DNA from: Candidatus Aphodovivens avistercoris
GTDB lineage: Bacteria; Actinomycetota; Coriobacteriia; Coriobacteriales; Eggerthellaceae
Reading direction: 5' to 3'
NCBI GenBank assembly: GCA_018710945.1
Contig: DVIW01000020.1
Coordinates: 1 to 64,000, forward strand
Length of the DNA stretch: 64,000 nucleotides
Shown here: positions 1-10,130 of the stretch, piece after piece
How the letters are laid out: every line of letters begins with the position of its first letter
Position numbering within the stretch: position 1 is the first letter of the stretch
Position numbers and translations under genes: made by a program
Notes under the pieces: model-generated
What the model was told of the DNA's origin: nothing
The model's database searches: none
The model's input: the letters and a program-made list of their open reading frames with translations, nothing else

Positions 1-126
1 GTCCCGTACTCGGCATAGCCAGCCGCCTCTTCGTAGAAACCGCAGGGCCCATAAGCGGGTTCTGCGTCAGCATTGCCTATTTGGGGGATCAATCGGGGGA
101 AATCGGTTGACAAAACTATAGGAACA
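1..126. other. left-edge sequence, no gene assigned
   Basis: Two readings are open here and neither is convincing. On the plus strand a frame runs from the edge to a TGA at 108-110 and could be the last 35 codons of a gene that starts outside the window, but it contains several rare ATA and GTA codons. On the minus strand, frames starting at an ATG at 73 or a TTG at 92 run off the edge. None has a clear ribosome binding site. Confidence 0.25.
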
Positions 127-151
127 CCCCCCGCACGCGCGGCGCGGGGGG
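127..151. terminator. GC-rich hairpin downstream of the activase gene
   Basis: The arms CCCCCCGC (127-134) and GCGGGGGG (144-151) form a perfect 8-bp stem 30 bases past the stop of the activase gene, which is read on the minus strand. There is no clear T tract on either side, so a terminator role is inferred from position and stem strength only. Confidence 0.4.
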
Positions 152-181
152 CGGCGGCTCCTGGATTGCGTTTTCCGATGC

Positions 182-3100
182 CTATGCGCGCTCGGTGCGC
201 ACCTCGTCTTCGGTGTGGAAATCCTCCTCCACGGCGCAGCAGCCGCAGCCGGCCGCCGCCTTCGCCTGGACGCCCAGCGCCGGATCCTCTGTTCCGTTGG
301 CGCGTGCACGCAGCACGCGCGCCTCGCGCTCCTTATCCGCCAAGTTCGCCTTCGCCACGCTGATCATCAGCTTGATGCGGTTGAGCTGGTTGACCTCGGA
401 AGCGCCGGGGTCGTAGTCCACCGCCACGATGTTGCTCGCCGGATAGCGGCGGCGCAGCTCCTTGATGACCGCCTTGCCCACCACGTGATTGGGCAGGCAG
501 GCGAACGGCTGCGTGCACACCACGTTGGGCGCGCCCGTCTTGATGAGCTCCACCATCTCGGCGGTGAGCAGCCATCCCTCGCCCATCGAATTGCACAGGC
601 TCAGGATCTCGCTGGCGTATTCGGCAAGCTCGTAGATGTCGGTGGGCGGTTCGAAGCGGTTCGACTCCTCCAGCGCGCGGCGCACCGGCTCGCGCAGCTT
701 GGCGATCGCCTTCAGCGCGATCTTGCTTCCCACCTCGCTCTTCTTGGTCTTGCCCAGCTGGCGCTGGAAGATGCCGCCGGCGATGCCGAACAAGAAGAAC
801 TCGATCAGCCCGGGCACGACCGCCTCGCAGCCCTCTCGCTCGATGACGTCCACGATCTGGTTGTTCGCCGTGGGATGGAACTTCACCAAGATCTCGCCCA
901 CCACGCCCACGCGCGGCTTGGTGCCCTCGCCCTGAAGAGGCAGGGTGTCGAAGTCCTCGACGATCTGGCGCACCGTGCGCTTGAACTCCGCGCCTTTCAG
1001 CCCTCGACGCAGCTGTCCTTTGCACACCTCCATCCAGTGGTCAAACAGGCGGTTCGCGCTGCCCGGCTCCACCTCGTAGGGGCGCGTGCGGTACAGCGTC
1101 ATCATCAGCAGGTCGCCGTACTGCAGCGCATACACCGCCTGCATCAGCATCTGCGGCGTGATCTTGAAGCCGGGGTTATCCTCGCCCAAATCCTTGAACG
1201 ACAGCGCGATGACCGGCACGTGCGGCAGGCCCACCGCCGCCAGCGCCTTGCGGATCAGCGAGATGTAGTTGGTGGCGCGGCAGCCACCGCCGGTCTGGGT
1301 GATGATGACGGCCAGCTTGTCAGTGTCGTAGCGGCCGCTCATCACGGCCTCCATGATCTGGCCCGTCACCAGGATGGACGGGTAGCAGATGTCGTTGTTC
1401 ACGTACTTAAGACCCGCATCCACCGCGCCGTGGTCAACGCTGGGCAGAAGCTCCAGGTTGTAGCCGTTGCGCTGGAAGATGTCGATGAGCAGGTCGAAGT
1501 GGATGGGCGCCATCTGCGGACACAGGATGGTGTAGCCCTCTTCCTTCATCTGCTCGGTGAACACCGCGCGCGGGAACTCGGTGGAAGCGCCCTCGCGTTG
1601 GCGGAAGCGCTCCTGCACCTCGGGCGCGGCCTTCTGGGTGAACGTCTCGGGGGCGCTGGGCACGTGCTCGGCGGCGACCTGCGCGCGAGCGTCGACGGCT
1701 TCGGCGGCGTGGGTCGCAGCGGACTGCTCTGCCAGCTCGGCGGCGATGCGGCCTTCGGCGGAACCGTCGCTCGCCTCGATGCGCGCCTCCATGTCGGCGA
1801 CGACCTTCTCCACGTCAAGGGAGGCCACCGGGCAGCCGGCCACCTGGGCCTGTGCCTCGGCCTCTTCGTCGGCCTGGTCTTTCAACGCGGCCAAGAGGCT
1901 GCGCACGCGAATGCGCGCGGCGCCCAGGTTGGACACCTCGTCGATCTTCAGCACCGTGTACACCTTGCCGGCGCGCTCCAGGATCTCCTGCACCTGGTCG
2001 GTGGTCAGCGCGTCCAGGCCGCAGCCGAAGCTGTTCAGCTGGATGAGGTCCAGATCCTTCCGTCCGGTGGCCACCTTCGCCGCCGCGTACAGGCGCGTGT
2101 GGTACATCCACTGGTCCACCAGGCGGATGGGGCGCTCCAGCGTGCCCAGATGCGCGATGGAGTCTTCCGTCAGCACCGCCAGGCCGAAGCTGGTCAGAAG
2201 CTCGGGGATGGCGTGGTTGATCTCGGGGTCGTTGTGGTAGGGGCGCCCGGCCAGCACGATGCCGTGCGTGCCCGTCTGCTCCATCCAGGCCAGCGTCTGC
2301 TCGCCCTTGGTGCGCATGTCGCGCTTGAACGCCTCGTCTTCGGCCCAGGCGGCCTCCACCGCAGCATCAACCTCGGCGCGCGTCGGGGCGGCCACACCCT
2401 TCCCCATGAGCTCGGGGTGCGCCTTGACCAGATCCTCGTACAGACGCTTCTTCAGCAGGTCCTTGCGATCGTAGGGCAGCCAGGGGTTGAGGAACTGCAC
2501 GTCGGAGGTGCGCAGCTCGTCGATGTTGAGGCGCAGCGCCTCGGCGTAGCTGGCCACGATGGGGCAGTTGAAGTGGTTGCCGGCGCCCTCGTCCTCCTGG
2601 CGCTCCCACTTGCTGCAGGGGAACCAGATGAAGTCGGGGTGCTTGTCCAGCAGGTTCATGATGTGGCCGTGCGACAGCTTCGCCGGGTAGCATACGCTTT
2701 CCGACGGCATGGACTCGATGCCGGCCTCGTAAGTCTTCTTCGTGGACGGGTCGGACAGCACCACGCGCCAGCCCAGCTTCGTGAAGAAGGTGAACCAGAA
2801 GGGGTAGTTCTCGTACATGTTCAGCGCGCGCGGGATGCCCACGCTGCCGCGCGGCGCGTCCTCAGGCGCCAGCGGCTCGTAGTCGAACAGGCGGTGCGTC
2901 TTGTACTCGAACAGGTTGGGCACGTCCGCCGCCTCAGAGCCCTTGCCGAAGCTTTCGCCCTTCTCGCAACGGTTGCCGGTGATGAAGCGGCGATGCTTGC
3001 CGGTCTTCTCGTCCTTGCCGAAGTCGTTCACGGTCAGAAGGCACGCGTTCGAGCAGCCCTTGCAGCGCACGGTGCGATGCGTGGGCGCCAGAGCCTCGAT

Positions 3101-5044
3101 CTGGTCGAGGGACAGCAGCGTGGACGCGACGGTCGGCGCGATGGAGCCGGTGTCGCCCGCGTTCAGCGCGCTGCGGTGCAGCGCGGCGTGGTAGCGGTCG
3201 CGCGCCAGCAAGGCCGCACCGTAGGCTCCCATGTTGCCGGCGATGTCGGGGCGCACAGCATCCACGCCCGCCAGCTGCTCGAAGGCACGCAGCACGGCGT
3301 CGTTCAAGAACGTGCCGCCCTGCACGATGACGCGCTCGCCCACGTCATGCGGGTCGCGGATCTTGATGACCTTGAACAGCGCGTTCTTGATGACCGAGAT
3401 GGCCAGGCCCGCAGCGATGTCGCCCACCGTGGCGCCCTCCTTCTGGGCCTGCTTCACGCGGCTGTTCATGAACACGGTGCAGCGGCTGCCCAGATCCACC
3501 GGCGCCTTGGCGCGGATGGCGGTCTGCGCGAACTCGGCCACGTCCAGGTTAAGACCGCTGGCGAAGCTTTCGATGAAGCTGCCGCAGCCCGAAGAGCACG
3601 CCTCGTTCAGCATGATGTGGTCGATGACGCCGTCCTTCACACGCAGGCACTTCATGTCCTGGCCACCAATGTCCAGGATGAACTCCACGCCCGGCAGCAT
3701 CTCCTGGGCGCCGCGCAAATGCGCCACCGTCTCGATCTCGCCGGAGTCCACGCGCAGCGCCTCCAGAAGCAGCGCCTCGCCGTAGCCGGTCACCGTGGCA
3801 TGCCCGATGCGCACGAGCGGATGGCCCGTCTGCGGGTCGGCGGGAAGCGCCTGGTACATGGCAGCCAGCGCCGATTTCGCGCAGCCCAGCACGTCGCCCT
3901 TGTTGCTGGCGTAATGGCTCCACAGAAGCGCGCCGTCCTCGGCGATGAGCGCGGCCTTGAACGTGGTGGAGCCCGCATCGATGCCCAGGTAGGCCACGCC
4001 TTCGTAGCTTTCCAGGTCGCCGCGGCGCACGCGCTCGGCATCGTGGCGGCGCTTGAAGGAAGCGTAGTCATCCTCGCCCGTGAACAGCGGATCCAAGCGC
4101 ACCACTTCCGAGCCCTGGATGTCGCCGAGGTTCTTCAGGCGCTCCACCACGTCGTTGAGGCGCTCGGGCTTGGCATGCTCGCTTTCCGCGCCGGCGATGG
4201 CGCAGCCGCTGGCCACGAACAGGTGCGCGTTGTCGGGCACGATGATGTGCTCGTCGTCGAGCTCCAGCGTCTCGTAGAAGCGCTTGCGCAGCTCCGGCAG
4301 ATATTGCAAAGGCCCGCCCAAGAACGCAACGTATCCCCTGATGGGACGGCCGCACGCCAGACCGGAGATGGTCTGGGTCACCACGGACTGGAAGATGGAT
4401 GCGGCGATGTCCTCTTTCCGCGCGCCTTCGTTGAGCAGCGGCTGCACATCGGTTTTCGCGAACACGCCGCAGCGGCTGGCAATGGGGTAGATGGTCGTGT
4501 GGCTTTTCGCCAGCTCATTCAGACCGCCCGCGTCGGTGTCCAGCAGCGCGGCCATCTGGTCGATGAACGCGCCCGTGCCGCCGGCGCAGGTGCCGTTCAT
4601 GCGCTGTTCGATGCCCTGGTCGAAGTAGATGATCTTCGCGTCCTCGCCGCCCAGCTCGATGGCCACGTCGGTCTTGGGGATGAACGTCTCCACCGCCGTC
4701 TTGGATGCGATGACTTCCTGCACGAACTCGATGCCCAGCCACTGTGCCAGAAGCAGGCCGCCCGATCCGGTGATGGCGATGGTCATCACCTCGTCGCCGA
4801 ACTCTTCGGCTGCCTTCTCCAGCACCTCCACGATGGTGGCGCGCACGTCGGCGTGGTGGCGCTGGTAGATGGAGTACAGCACGTTGTTCGCATCGTCCAA
4901 GATGGCGAACTTGACCGTGGTGGATCCCACGTCGATGCCGATGTGCAGGTGCTTGCCACCCTGCGCCGGGGCGCCTGCACCCGCCGTTGCGGCGTTCTCG
5001 CCTGGCTTCTGCTCGATTGTCGCGTTCACGGCCTTCTCCGCCAT
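182..5044 (-). CDS. giant acyl-CoA dehydratase activase-related protein (BcrAD/BadFG ATPase family)
   Basis: This 1620-residue protein belongs to the large ASKHA-type activases related to HgdC/BadFG, which in characterised systems inject electrons ATP-dependently into (R)-2-hydroxyacyl-CoA dehydratases or benzoyl-CoA reductases. Visible parts are a first ATPase domain with GIDVGSTT near residue 37, a second with [10 protein letters not shown] near residue 353, a CxGCxNxC cysteine motif near 660, a DUF2229-like central region, and a C-terminal region resembling the dehydratase D-component fold. It ends in a Cys-rich tail (CGCC near residue 1605). The start at 5044 is chosen because AGGA sits 8-12 bases upstream; an earlier in-frame ATG at 5080 has no such site. 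The protein is predicted cytoplasmic. It lies 51 bases after the TetR gene on the same strand, so the two are probably co-transcribed. No classical dehydratase subunit genes are adjacent, and the true substrate is unknown. Confidence 0.9.
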   Translation of the reverse strand: MAEKAVNATIEQKPGENAATAGAGAPAQGGKHLHIGIDVGSTTVKFAILDDANNVLYSIYQRHHADVRATIVEVLEKAAEEFGDEVMTIAITGSGGLLLAQWLGIEFVQEVIASKTAVETFIPKTDVAIELGGEDAKIIYFDQGIEQRMNGTCAGGTGAFIDQMAALLDTDAGGLNELAKSHTTIYPIASRCGVFAKTDVQPLLNEGARKEDIAASIFQSVVTQTISGLACGRPIRGYVAFLGGPLQYLPELRKRFYETLELDDEHIIVPDNAHLFVASGCAIAGAESEHAKPERLNDVVERLKNLGDIQGSEVVRLDPLFTGEDDYASFKRRHDAERVRRGDLESYEGVAYLGIDAGSTTFKAALIAEDGALLWSHYASNKGDVLGCAKSALAAMYQALPADPQTGHPLVRIGHATVTGYGEALLLEALRVDSGEIETVAHLRGAQEMLPGVEFILDIGGQDMKCLRVKDGVIDHIMLNEACSSGCGSFIESFASGLNLDVAEFAQTAIRAKAPVDLGSRCTVFMNSRVKQAQKEGATVGDIAAGLAISVIKNALFKVIKIRDPHDVGERVIVQGGTFLNDAVLRAFEQLAGVDAVRPDIAGNMGAYGAALLARDRYHAALHRSALNAGDTGSIAPTVASTLLSLDQIEALAPTHRTVRCKGCSNACLLTVNDFGKDEKTGKHRRFITGNRCEKGESFGKGSEAADVPNLFEYKTHRLFDYEPLAPEDAPRGSVGIPRALNMYENYPFWFTFFTKLGWRVVLSDPSTKKTYEAGIESMPSESVCYPAKLSHGHIMNLLDKHPDFIWFPCSKWERQEDEGAGNHFNCPIVASYAEALRLNIDELRTSDVQFLNPWLPYDRKDLLKKRLYEDLVKAHPELMGKGVAAPTRAEVDAAVEAAWAEDEAFKRDMRTKGEQTLAWMEQTGTHGIVLAGRPYHNDPEINHAIPELLTSFGLAVLTEDSIAHLGTLERPIRLVDQWMYHTRLYAAAKVATGRKDLDLIQLNSFGCGLDALTTDQVQEILERAGKVYTVLKIDEVSNLGAARIRVRSLLAALKDQADEEAEAQAQVAGCPVASLDVEKVVADMEARIEASDGSAEGRIAAELAEQSAATHAAEAVDARAQVAAEHVPSAPETFTQKAAPEVQERFRQREGASTEFPRAVFTEQMKEEGYTILCPQMAPIHFDLLIDIFQRNGYNLELLPSVDHGAVDAGLKYVNNDICYPSILVTGQIMEAVMSGRYDTDKLAVIITQTGGGCRATNYISLIRKALAAVGLPHVPVIALSFKDLGEDNPGFKITPQMLMQAVYALQYGDLLMMTLYRTRPYEVEPGSANRLFDHWMEVCKGQLRRGLKGAEFKRTVRQIVEDFDTLPLQGEGTKPRVGVVGEILVKFHPTANNQIVDVIEREGCEAVVPGLIEFFLFGIAGGIFQRQLGKTKKSEVGSKIALKAIAKLREPVRRALEESNRFEPPTDIYELAEYASEILSLCNSMGEGWLLTAEMVELIKTGAPNVVCTQPFACLPNHVVGKAVIKELRRRYPASNIVAVDYDPGASEVNQLNRIKLMISVAKANLADKEREARVLRARANGTEDPALGVQAKAAAGCGCCAVEEDFHTEDEVRTERA

Positions 5045-5095
5045 GATGGGTCCTTTCCTTGCATTCCGCCTCGCCGCCAAGGTGCTGCGGGGCGC

Positions 5096-5707
5096 CTACA
5101 ACGTGATCGATTCGCCCGGTTTGATGAAGAACAGGCGCATGAAGATGAGCGCCATCTCCTCCGAGCTTTCCTGCATGCCCGTTTCGATCCAGTGCTCGAT
5201 AACGCCCAGGTACGCCGAGGCGTAGAAGGCCACGTAGTACTGGACGAACGGGGTGGGGTTGGTGCGGTAGCGCTCGTGCAGGATGGACTGGATAAGGTTC
5301 GCGCACACCGAGTCGCGCAGGCGCGGCGCGAAGCGGATGTCGCCGCCCGAGCCCGTGACCGCATGCAGGAAGTCGCCCTGCTCGCGCAGGTAGTCGAACA
5401 GGTTCACCAGAAACGGCAGCGGCTGCTTGCGCACGCGGTAGCGCACCAGATCCATCACCGTGAGGCCCTGCATCTGTTCCTGGATGCGCTCAAGGTCGGC
5501 GATGACCTCGTCCTCCAGCGTGGTGAGCAGGTCGTCTTTGTCGTGGAAGTGGTTGTAGAAGGTGCCGCGGTTCAGGTCGGCGCGGGCGCACAGGTCGTTT
5601 ACCGACAGCCCGTCAAGGCCGCGCTCTTCCATCAGCTCGATGAGCGCGGTGCGCAGGGCGCGCTTTGAACGCGCGATGCGGCGGTCGGTGTTGGCGGTGG
5701 GCGCCAA
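5096..5707 (-). CDS. TetR/AcrR family transcriptional regulator
   Basis: A 203-residue TetR-type repressor. The N-terminal helix-turn-helix covers roughly residues 12-57 (...DLCARADLNRGTFYNHF...), followed by a helical ligand-binding domain that I cannot assign to a ligand. The start is a TTG at 5707 with AGGAG six bases upstream; no better ATG exists in frame. It precedes the giant activase by 51 bases on the same strand, so it probably controls itself and the activase. The leader contains a good promoter with a near-palindrome just downstream of the -10, a typical autorepressor arrangement. An acyl-CoA or aromatic inducer would fit the context but is inference only. Confidence 0.85.
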   Translation of the reverse strand: MAPTANTDRRIARSKRALRTALIELMEERGLDGLSVNDLCARADLNRGTFYNHFHDKDDLLTTLEDEVIADLERIQEQMQGLTVMDLVRYRVRKQPLPFLVNLFDYLREQGDFLHAVTGSGGDIRFAPRLRDSVCANLIQSILHERYRTNPTPFVQYYVAFYASAYLGVIEHWIETGMQESSEEMALIFMRLFFIKPGESITL

Positions 5708-5841
5708 ACGTGCTCCTTACCCTCGAGGCCGTCCCGTCGGAGCCCTGCAACGGCGGGCGGCGACGGGCGCTGCCGGAGGCCCTCCCCGGTACGCGGGGTC
5801 GCTTCATGCTGATCGAGCTCAATCAACACAGCGGCCAATAA

Positions 5842-5894
5842 TCAACAGCCTGTTCAATTTCCGCCATTGTACGAGGTTGCGCCGCGATTGGCAA
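5842..5894 (-). promoter_or_regulatory. promoter and candidate TetR operator for the regulator-activase operon
   Basis: On the minus strand TTGCCA (5889-5894) and TACAAT (5866-5871) are separated by 17 bases, a good sigma-70-type promoter. Overlapping the expected transcription start is the near-palindrome TCAACAGCCTGTTCA (5842-5856, 6 of 7 pairs), and a second ATCAACA lies at 5822. This fits autorepression by the TetR protein. The leader to the TTG start would be about 150 bases. The rest of the 426-base gap (5708-6133) shows nothing I can identify. Confidence 0.55.
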
Positions 5895-6133
5895 CCGCAA
5901 CCAGGCCGCCTGGCGTGGATTTTACGTTCTTGTTGACGAAGAGCCCGGTGAACGGGCGGATGGGGCACTGGGCAGGCGAGGCGGCATTGGACAGGACGGC
6001 GGGCGAAGCGTTGGCGCGGCGGACACGGGCGACGAACGCCCCGGCGACGCAGAGGCGCGCCGGCATGGGGGTGATCAGCGACGGAGGGGGCGCCCGTATC
6101 CGACGCTCCCCCTTCCATCCGCGGCGGTTGCGC

Positions 6134-7432
6134 TTACCGCAGCTCCACCCAGATGACGTCGCCGGGCGCGGGCGGCTGGGTGCCGGGGCCGGACGGCATC
6201 ATGTAGTAGGCGTTCGCCGCCTCGGCCTCGGGCGAGCCGGGGCGGCCCGGCAGCGGCGTGCCGGAAAGCGTGCCGTCGGGCTGCGCCTTCACGGTGAGGA
6301 ACTTGATGCTGAAGAACGGCGCCCCCGGCGCCACCACGGACGGCCGCACCTCGCCGGCGACCTTCGCGAGCGCGGCAGCCTGCGGCTTGGCGCTGTGGCC
6401 GCCCTTCGCGGGGAACGGAGCCGCCAAGCGCACCGGGATGCGCTCCGGCTCGGGGGACAGCCCCAGGAACTTCCGCATCAGCGGGCGCAGGTAGAAGTTC
6501 AGCGTGAACGACGCGCCCGCCGGCGGGCCCGAGATGCCCACCACCGGCGTGCCGTCCACCAGCGCATACGAGCTGTGGTGTCCGGGGCCGTGGTTCGTCT
6601 CGTGGCAGATCACCTGGCCGAGCTCTTCCATCTGCTCGCAGCTCCAGTCCTCCGAGCCCTTCGACGAGCCGGCGTTCAGCACCACGATGTCGGCCATCGC
6701 ACAGGCGCGACGGATGGCGTCCTTGATGAGCTGCGGGTCATCGGGAACGATGTCGAACAGCAGCGGGATGCCGCCCCACTTCTCCACCTTGCCGCGAACC
6801 AGCAAGCTGTTCGTCTCGATGTTGCGACCGGCCTCGATGGGACCGCCCGGCGCCACCAGCTCGTTGCCGGTGGGGATGAACGCCACCTTCGGCTTCACGC
6901 GCACGGGCACTGCAGTCACGTTCCCGCTGGCCAGCCGCGCGGCCACGTCGGGCGTCACCTTCTCCCCCGCTCGCGCCAGCATGTCGCCGCGCCGCATCTG
7001 GCTGCCCGGCGCGCGCGTGCCGGCGAAACGCGCCGAGGGGGCAGCGTCGATGGACACGCGCTGCTCGTCGTCGGACACCCGCACGTGCTCGATGACGATG
7101 GCAGTGTCGAAGCCCTCCGGCATGACAACGCCGGTGTTGGCGAACTCCCAGTCCACCCCGCGCACCCACGCGGACGTGTCGGGCAGCTGGCCTTCCGCCA
7201 GACCCTCGAACGCATCCCAATGCACGGCGATGGAGTCCATGCAGCACTGCAGGGCGTTGGGCTTGTTCACCTGCGCAGCCACGTCGCGGGACAGGATGCG
7301 GCCAAACGATTCCGCCACGGGCACCAGCTCCTCCGTCGGCGCGCCCGGCATCTTCGGGAACGCGCAGCGCTCCAACATGGCGGCTACGGCTTCTTCTCGC
7401 GAAAGCTCGATGTGGTTTGAATGGTCCCGCAT
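6134..7432 (-). CDS. MoeA-family molybdopterin molybdenumtransferase-like protein
   Basis: A 432-residue MoeA-type protein. Members of this family insert molybdate into adenylylated molybdopterin in the cytoplasm, and some act as pathway-specific cofactor-insertion proteins. The order of parts is a MoeA N-terminal linker region, the MoCF/MogA-like domain with the phosphate-binding stretch NAGSSKGSED and a conserved SGPPAG, and a C-terminal beta-barrel. The start at 7432 has AGGGG nine bases upstream; an ATG at 7459, nine codons earlier, is also possible. It stands alone on the minus strand, divergent from the hydantoinase-type gene. It may serve molybdoenzymes such as the damaged one at 36.8-39.1 kb; that link is inference. 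Confidence 0.85.
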   Translation of the reverse strand: MRDHSNHIELSREEAVAAMLERCAFPKMPGAPTEELVPVAESFGRILSRDVAAQVNKPNALQCCMDSIAVHWDAFEGLAEGQLPDTSAWVRGVDWEFANTGVVMPEGFDTAIVIEHVRVSDDEQRVSIDAAPSARFAGTRAPGSQMRRGDMLARAGEKVTPDVAARLASGNVTAVPVRVKPKVAFIPTGNELVAPGGPIEAGRNIETNSLLVRGKVEKWGGIPLLFDIVPDDPQLIKDAIRRACAMADIVVLNAGSSKGSEDWSCEQMEELGQVICHETNHGPGHHSSYALVDGTPVVGISGPPAGASFTLNFYLRPLMRKFLGLSPEPERIPVRLAAPFPAKGGHSAKPQAAALAKVAGEVRPSVVAPGAPFFSIKFLTVKAQPDGTLSGTPLPGRPGSPEAEAANAYYMMPSGPGTQPPAPGDVIWVELR

Positions 7433-7507
7433 GGCGACCCGCCCCTTCCCTTTCTGCATCGCAGCCCGGCTCCCTCGGCAACGACGCCAAGCGGAAACGA
7501 GGCCGCG

Positions 7508-7531
7508 AACTATGCTTGTTCGAAGATAGTT
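7508..7531. promoter_or_regulatory. inverted repeat in the moeA-hydantoinase divergent gap
   Basis: AACTAT (7508-7513) and ATAGTT (7526-7531) are perfect inverted repeats around a TTCGAA core in an AT-richer patch about 75-100 bases upstream of the MoeA-like gene. This looks like an operator or promoter region for that gene. I see no clear -35 element. The remainder of the gap up to 7826 holds only the ribosome binding site AAGGAGG of the next gene. Confidence 0.35.
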
Positions 7532-7826
7532 ATGGATTATCCGCCTCGCAAGCGCGGACTTCAAGCGGAAGAAGCGCGGCGGACGGGGCAAGCGCTTGGG
7601 CGGCGCAGCGGCCGGGAGGATGCGGAACGAGCAGGCGGCGCGGGCGGCGAGCGACCGGCGCAGACATGCTCGCCGCAACGGCCCCTAGGCAGCCGAATCC
7701 GCAGGCCCGGCGGCCCCACGCGCAGCATCGCGCACAAGCGGCGGGGCGCGGCATCGTGCGGCGGGCCGCTGTCGGAGGCGGAGCCGTTGGGCTACCATGG
7801 GCAGGTTCGCATGAGAAGGAGGGGCC

Positions 7827-9863
7827 GTGAAGCCGCACATCGTCATAGGCATCGACACCGGAGGAACCTACACCGACGCTGTTGCGTTCGACCTGCGCAA
7901 CCGCACCGTGTTGGCGAAGGGCAAGGCGCGCACCACCAAGGAGGACCTGTCCTGCGGCATCTCGAACGCGATGGACACGCTTCCGCCGGAGCTTCTGCGT
8001 GCGGCGCGCCGCATCGCGCTTTCCACCACGCTGGCCACCAACGCCTGCGTGGAGGGCAAGGGCGGCCGCGCCAAGCTCATCCTCATGGGCACCACGCGCG
8101 CCGTGATGCGGCGCATCGACGCCGAGCGCGTCTACGGGCTGCGCGATGAGGACGTGCTGTGCCTCGACACGCACGGGTCGTTCGACGGCAGCGTGGTGGA
8201 CGAGCCCGACTGGAACGCCGTCATCGCCGAGAACGAGGACTGGCTGGCCGACGCCGAGTCGCTGGGCGTGGTGGAGGCCAACGCCGCACGTAACGGAGCG
8301 GTGTGCGAGCGCCATGCCAAAGAGGTCTTGGCGGCGCGGTTCGGCGTGCCCGTGATCATGGCCAGCGAGCTGGCGAGCGACCTGAACATGATGGAGCGCG
8401 GCGCCACGGCGCTGCTGAACGCGCGGCTGCTTCCCGTTATCGAGGACTTCCTGTCCTCGGTGCGGCGCTCGCTGGAGCAGCGCGGCATCGACGCGCCCGT
8501 GTTCGTCGTGCGCAGCGACGGCAGCCTGATGGACGAGGCGTTCGCCCGCCAGCACCCCGTCGAGACTATCCTGTCTGGTCCGGCCGCCAGCATCCTGGGT
8601 GCGCGCGAGCTGGCGAAAAGCCCCGACTGCGTGATCGTGGACATGGGCGGCACCACCTCCGACGTGTCGCTGGTGGCGGGCGGCGAGCCCGCGCTGACCG
8701 ACCGCATCCGCATCGGGTCGTGGAAAACGCAGGTGAAGGGCGCGTTCGTGGAAACCTTCGGACTGGGCGGCGACACCGCGGTGCGCATCGAGGGCGGGCG
8801 GTGCGCGCTGGAGACGCGCCGGGTGGAACCCGTTTCGGCTGCAGCGCAGCGCTGGCCCGAGCTCAAAGAGGCCCTGGCGCAGCGGGCCTCGTCGCCCTGC
8901 GTCGGCGGGCCCGCGCCATGCGAGGGCCTCTACTTGGTCCGCGAGCCCGCCGACCCCGCGCGCTACACGGCGGCGGAGCGCGACATCGTGGCCGACCTGC
9001 GCTGCGGACCGGCGCTCATCGGCGACGGCATCAAGGTGGACCGCTACGTGCGCACGACCGAACGGCTGGAGGCCGAGGGCGTGGTGATGCGGTTCGGGTT
9101 CACCCCCACCGACGCCATGCACCTTGCCGGGCACTTCAACCGCTACGACGGCGAAGCGGCGCTTCTGGCCGCGCGCATCTTGGGCAAAGCGCTGGGCATG
9201 GCCGGCAACGAGCCCGAACAGCAGATCGCCGCCGATGTGTACCGCCTGGTGGAGCACGCCCTCTACCTGAACCTGGCGCGCATCCTCATCGCACGCCGCT
9301 ACCCGCGCGCCGCCGACGACGCAGCGGCCGGAGCCTTCGACGCCCTCATCGAAGAGAACTGGCGGCGCGCCCTGGCAGGAACCGACAGCACTCTGTTCGA
9401 CCTGGACTTCGCGCTGCGGGCCGCCGTGGTGGGCGTGGGCGCGCCCAGCCACCTGCTGGTGCCGGAGACGGCGCGCCTGCTGGGAGCGCGCTGCGTCATC
9501 CCCGGCAACTCCGAGGTGGCCAACGCGGTGGGCGCGGCGACGGCTGCGGTGAGCGCGCGCGGCCGCGCGACGGTCGTTCCCCAGTACGACGCGTTCGGCA
9601 TCGTGGGCTACACCGTCACCTTCGACGGCGGACGCGCCCACGCCGCCAGCGAGGACGAGGCGCTGGAGAGGGCGACGGAAGCGGCGCACGACGAGGCGAT
9701 GCGCCGCGCCCGCCAGCGCGGGGCGCACGGGAAGCTTTCGTGCACCGTGTCGTGCACCAAGCGCACCTCGCACGACCTCTCTGGGCAGACGCTCCATCTG
9801 GAAACGGTGGTGACGGCCACCGCATCTGCTTGCGATACGAGCGACGAGGACGACGGGCGCTAG
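7827..9863 (+). CDS. hydantoinase/oxoprolinase family protein
   Basis: A 678-residue protein of the HyuA/acetone-carboxylase-beta/oxoprolinase family. These are ATP-dependent enzymes that activate amide or ketone substrates, usually with a HyuB partner. The N-terminal ATPase motif GIDTGGTYTDA starts near residue 7, and the second nucleotide-binding motif DMGGTTSDVSLV lies near residue 270 in the hydantoinase A domain. The C-terminal third is less conserved. The GTG start at 7827 is favoured by AAGGAGG seven bases upstream. No hyuB-like gene is present, so the substrate is open. It is followed after 267 bases by the UPF0210 gene on the same strand. Confidence 0.85.
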   Translation: MKPHIVIGIDTGGTYTDAVAFDLRNRTVLAKGKARTTKEDLSCGISNAMDTLPPELLRAARRIALSTTLATNACVEGKGGRAKLILMGTTRAVMRRIDAERVYGLRDEDVLCLDTHGSFDGSVVDEPDWNAVIAENEDWLADAESLGVVEANAARNGAVCERHAKEVLAARFGVPVIMASELASDLNMMERGATALLNARLLPVIEDFLSSVRRSLEQRGIDAPVFVVRSDGSLMDEAFARQHPVETILSGPAASILGARELAKSPDCVIVDMGGTTSDVSLVAGGEPALTDRIRIGSWKTQVKGAFVETFGLGGDTAVRIEGGRCALETRRVEPVSAAAQRWPELKEALAQRASSPCVGGPAPCEGLYLVREPADPARYTAAERDIVADLRCGPALIGDGIKVDRYVRTTERLEAEGVVMRFGFTPTDAMHLAGHFNRYDGEAALLAARILGKALGMAGNEPEQQIAADVYRLVEHALYLNLARILIARRYPRAADDAAAGAFDALIEENWRRALAGTDSTLFDLDFALRAAVVGVGAPSHLLVPETARLLGARCVIPGNSEVANAVGAATAAVSARGRATVVPQYDAFGIVGYTVTFDGGRAHAASEDEALERATEAAHDEAMRRARQRGAHGKLSCTVSCTKRTSHDLSGQTLHLETVVTATASACDTSDEDDGR

Positions 9864-10045
9864 CGACGAACGTCCCGGAACGGCGGGTGGTGCCGGCGGA
9901 GAGCATCGGCAATGCGCCCAAACCGGCGAGCGCCGGTGCGGAGCGCAACAAGGCGGATAAAGCCCCCGAAGTCGCCAGAACGCGCAAAGTCCCGCGCCCT
10001 GGCGTTCCGCCGATCCCGTGCATATGGGCAGCTTCGGCGTCTGAT

Positions 10046-10113
10046 CGCCTGCGGGTTTGCTATGCTAGGCGAATACGCGAACCCGCAGGCGCCCCGAACG
10101 CGCGGGCGCCTTT
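10046..10113 (+). promoter_or_regulatory. overlapping palindromes in the leader of the UPF0210 gene
   Basis: CGCCTGCGGGTT (10046-10057) and AACCCGCAGGCG (10080-10091) are perfect 12-bp inverted repeats. Between them lies a possible -10, TATGCT (10061-10066). The right arm shares GGCG with a second hairpin, GGCGCCC (10088-10094) with GGGCGCC, which is followed by TTT and then the ribosome binding site. This could be an operator flanking the promoter, or two mutually exclusive RNA hairpins if transcription starts further upstream. Confidence 0.4.
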
Positions 10114-10130
10114 GAAAGGACGGAGCACCC

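Noticed and set aside
1-110. A possible gene end on the plus strand, or gene starts on the minus strand, at the left edge
   Set aside because: Three frames look equally plausible over too short a stretch, and rare codons argue against the best one.
215-5668. A plus-strand open frame of about 1800 codons opposite the activase and TetR genes
   Set aside because: Its translation is rich in His, Arg, Ala, Leu and Val without any motif. It is the antisense shadow of GC-rich codons; the minus-strand genes have motifs and ribosome binding sites.
10014-10027. A sixth copy of the CGTGCATRYCGGC repeat upstream of the UPF0210 gene
   Set aside because: Only a single half-site with a mismatch (CCGTGCATATGGGC) and no inverted partner or shared core, so chance resemblance is more likely.
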